Part shown: positions 4,178 through 5,646 of the stretch, piece by piece | Layout: each line of letters begins with the position of its first letter | How positions within the stretch are numbered: the first letter of the stretch is position 1 | Origin: JBFLVQ01 sp040758525 | GTDB taxonomy: Bacteria; Acidobacteriota; Blastocatellia; Chloracidobacteriales; JADJPF01 | Direction of reading: 5' to 3' | Length of the DNA stretch: 5,646 bases | NCBI GenBank assembly: GCA_040758525.1 | Contig: JBFLVQ010000634.1 | Location: 1 to 5,646 of the forward strand | Made by a program: the position numbers and the translations under genes | Notes under the pieces: model-generated | The model's database searches: none | Seen by the model: only the letters and a program-made list of their open reading frames with translations | What the model was told of the DNA's origin: nothing

Positions 4178-5377
4178 ATGCCAAAGATTCTTCTTGCAGA
4201 CAAGCTTCACCCTAGCTGTATTACAGCACTCGGACAGCTCAAATCCATGGAGGTAATAAATCGGCCCGAACTCACTGATAACACCCTTCCAGAAGCGCTC
4301 GGCGATATTGATATGCTAGTCGTGCGTAGCACTCGGGTAACCAGCGAAGCCTTGGCAGCCGCCAAGTCACTTAGCTTAATCATACGTGCTGGTGCCGGCA
4401 CAAACACGATTGATGTAAAAGGTGCCTCGGCGCGTGGTATCTATGTCACTAACTGCCCAGGTAAGAATGCTGCCGCAGTCGCAGAGTTAACAATGGGGCT
4501 TATTCTTGCCATTGATCGACGTATTCCTGACAATGTTGTGGAACTACGCCAAGGTCGCTGGAATAAGAAAAAATTCTCCAAGGCGAAAGGACTCAAAGGC
4601 CGTACATTAGGCATTATTGGTCTAGGTCAGATTGGCCGCGAAGTATTAGTGCGTAGCCGTCCTTTTGGCTTAAAGACGATCGGCTGGTCACGTTCACTGA
4701 CACCTGCACAAGCGGCTGAACTGGAGATTGACTATGCGCCTACACCACTGGCAATTGCAGAGGTAGCCGATATTGTCACTGTACATTTGGCGCTCTCTAA
4801 CCAGACACGTGGCCTGCTTGGTAAGGAGTTCTTCGAGAAGATGAAATCTGGTTCGATCTTTATCAATACTTCACGCGGCGAAGTCATCGATGAGACTGCA
4901 CTTTCCGCCGCCTTATCAGCAGGACGAGTCTTTGCTGGACTCGATGTTTTTAGTGAAGAACCTTCGACTGGTGAGGCTGAAGTCACTTTTGATCTTGCCC
5001 GTTCTGTCAATCTTTATGGTACACACCATATCGGTGCATCTACCGATCAGGCTGAATTCGAGACGGGCGAAGAGGTAGTACGTATTGTGCAAGAGTTTCT
5101 CACTGGGGGTGAGATCCCCAATTGTGTTAATCTGCGGCGTACTCCCCCAGGAGAGTATGGTCTAGTCGTACGGCATGAGGATCGTGTTGGTGTACTTGCT
5201 GCTGTTTTTGCAGTGCTAAAAGAACATGGCTGCAATGTACAGGAGATGCAGAATCAGATCTTCGAAGGTGCAACGGCTGCTAGTGCTAAAATTATGCTTG
5301 AAGAGTCTCCGCCCACTGAAGCACTTGAACGTATACGGCGTTGTGATGGTGTACTACATGTCGCTGCGATTGGCTAA
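4178..5377 (+). CDS. serA: D-3-phosphoglycerate dehydrogenase (SerA), ACT-domain type
   Basis: SerA oxidises 3-phosphoglycerate to 3-phosphohydroxypyruvate with NAD+, the first step of the phosphorylated serine pathway in the cytoplasm. At 399 residues it is the shorter form without the extra allosteric domain. The substrate-binding domain covers about 1-100 and 287-320, with AGAGTNTID at 71-79. The NAD-binding domain covers about 100-286, with GLGQIG at 148-153. The catalytic set is Arg233 (in TSRGEVID), Glu261 (in FSEEP) and His284 (in GTHHIGAST). The usual Pro before this His is replaced by His283. An ACT domain (about 327-399, starting near GLVVRHEDRVGVLAAV) suggests regulation, probably by serine. 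ATG at 4178 has GGAGG six bases upstream. The gene diverges from the membrane-protein gene and converges on the gene ending at 5396; it appears monocistronic. A related 2-hydroxyacid dehydrogenase is a less likely alternative. Confidence 0.93.
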   Translation: MPKILLADKLHPSCITALGQLKSMEVINRPELTDNTLPEALGDIDMLVVRSTRVTSEALAAAKSLSLIIRAGAGTNTIDVKGASARGIYVTNCPGKNAAAVAELTMGLILAIDRRIPDNVVELRQGRWNKKKFSKAKGLKGRTLGIIGLGQIGREVLVRSRPFGLKTIGWSRSLTPAQAAELEIDYAPTPLAIAEVADIVTVHLALSNQTRGLLGKEFFEKMKSGSIFINTSRGEVIDETALSAALSAGRVFAGLDVFSEEPSTGEAEVTFDLARSVNLYGTHHIGASTDQAEFETGEEVVRIVQEFLTGGEIPNCVNLRRTPPGEYGLVVRHEDRVGVLAAVFAVLKEHGCNVQEMQNQIFEGATAASAKIMLEESPPTEALERIRRCDGVLHVAAIG

Positions 5378-5398
5378 TATCTGTTAGCCGATCGGCTA
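5367..5398. terminator. Overlapping palindromes between convergent genes
   Basis: CGATTGGCTAA (5367-5377) pairs with TTAGCCGATCG (5384-5394) as an 11-bp stem with one G-T wobble and a 6-base loop; its left arm ends with the serA stop TAA. Overlapping it, TAGCCGA (5385-5391) and TCGGCTA (5392-5398) make a perfect 14-bp palindrome containing the convergent gene's stop TAG. The two folds exclude each other. Neither has a U-run, so this may be a weak bidirectional terminator or an RNA 3'-end structure. Confidence 0.5.
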
Positions 5399-5646
5399 GC
5401 TTATCGGAATAAGTCTCTTGATCAGCTCTTGCCAGGAGAGATTTGCCTTCAGGTAAGGCGATAAGGTGCGATTAAGAGCATTGAGAGTAGCACGTGCAGC
5501 AGCTTCCGCTGGTGGGTAGGGATTGATTGTTGCTACACCAGAAAGTGTGCGGCTACTCTCACCCTCACCTGCCTCTACCAATACATTAACAAAAGATTGG
5601 CTTACCTCTGTAAGGGTGTATTGTTTTACATGTAGAAGATGGAGAG
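5396..5646 (-). CDS. C-terminal part of an unrecognised protein (5' end outside window)
   Basis: The minus-strand frame is open from the window edge to TAG at 5398-5396, giving 83 C-terminal residues. A TTG at 5581 is an unlikely start because the same frame continues in coding-like fashion upstream (HLLHVKQYTLTEVSQS before SFVNVLVEAGEG). The pattern is two beta strands around residues 6-26, a loop SSRTLSGVATINPYPP, a helix AEAAARATLNALNRTL and a short tail. This strand-strand-helix layout with an AAARATLNALN helix resembles small regulatory modules such as the C-terminal domain of 2-isopropylmalate synthase, but that is only a visual impression and I would not assign a function. It converges on serA with 18 bases between the stop codons. 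Confidence 0.75.
   Translation of the reverse strand, partial: LHLLHVKQYTLTEVSQSFVNVLVEAGEGESSRTLSGVATINPYPPAEAAARATLNALNRTLSPYLKANLSWQELIKRLIPIS

Noticed and set aside
4007..4210. Minus-strand 67-codon frame ending in an ATGA overlap with the membrane-protein start
   Set aside because: It runs antisense into the serA start and through its ribosome-binding site, no good Shine-Dalgarno sequence precedes its start, and the product is not coding-like. The overlap is attractive but probably accidental.
4732..5235. Long frames antisense or out of frame within serA
   Set aside because: They shadow a strongly supported gene and show no ribosome-binding sites or recognisable products.

Overview
The window looks like bacterial chromosome of moderate to low G+C. 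Shine-Dalgarno sites are good, genes are compact and the standard code is used. The best lineage clue is a roughly 400-residue SerA with one C-terminal ACT domain. Its AGAGTNTID and NCPGKNAAAVAEL segments recall sequences I associate with Chloroflexota and related deep-branching phyla. The 224-residue hypothetical at 1383-2057 also recalls proteins of such groups. Assignment to Chloroflexota is therefore a moderate-confidence inference, made without a search.

Layout: (1) 1-40, minus strand: first 13 codons of a gene leaving the window, containing a 9-bp tandem repeat. (2) 41-566: AT-rich, no gene seen. (3) 567-929, minus: 120-residue unknown protein with two inverted repeats upstream. (4) 930-1382: gene-free, rich in short palindromes, with a terminator-like hairpin below the next gene. 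(5) 1383-2057, minus: 224-residue helical protein. (6) 2058-2623: no intact conventional gene, but two relics. One is an array of about ten 21-bp units whose minus strand reads as degenerating coiled-coil heptads (2167-2373). The other is the 3' end of an IS200/IS605-type tnpB with its zinc ribbon, a one-base frameshift and an end hairpin (2438-2608). (7) 2624-4010, minus: a possible three-gene unit of a four-helix membrane protein, an APH-fold phosphotransferase with Glu at the usual catalytic Asp, and a 35-residue ORF starting two bases after the phosphotransferase stop. (8) 4011-4177: divergent promoter region with a hairpin touching the serA ribosome-binding site. (9) 4178-5377, plus: serA. 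(10) 5367-5398: overlapping palindromes holding the stop codons of serA and of the convergent gene. (11) 5396-5646, minus: C-terminal 83 residues of an unrecognised protein entering from beyond the window.

Only serA has a firm metabolic role: it commits 3-phosphoglycerate to serine synthesis. The minus-strand genes are not evidently linked to it. I see no complete undescribed system. The observations most worth following are the coupled mini-ORF, the 21-bp heptad array and the tnpB relic with its intact end hairpin.
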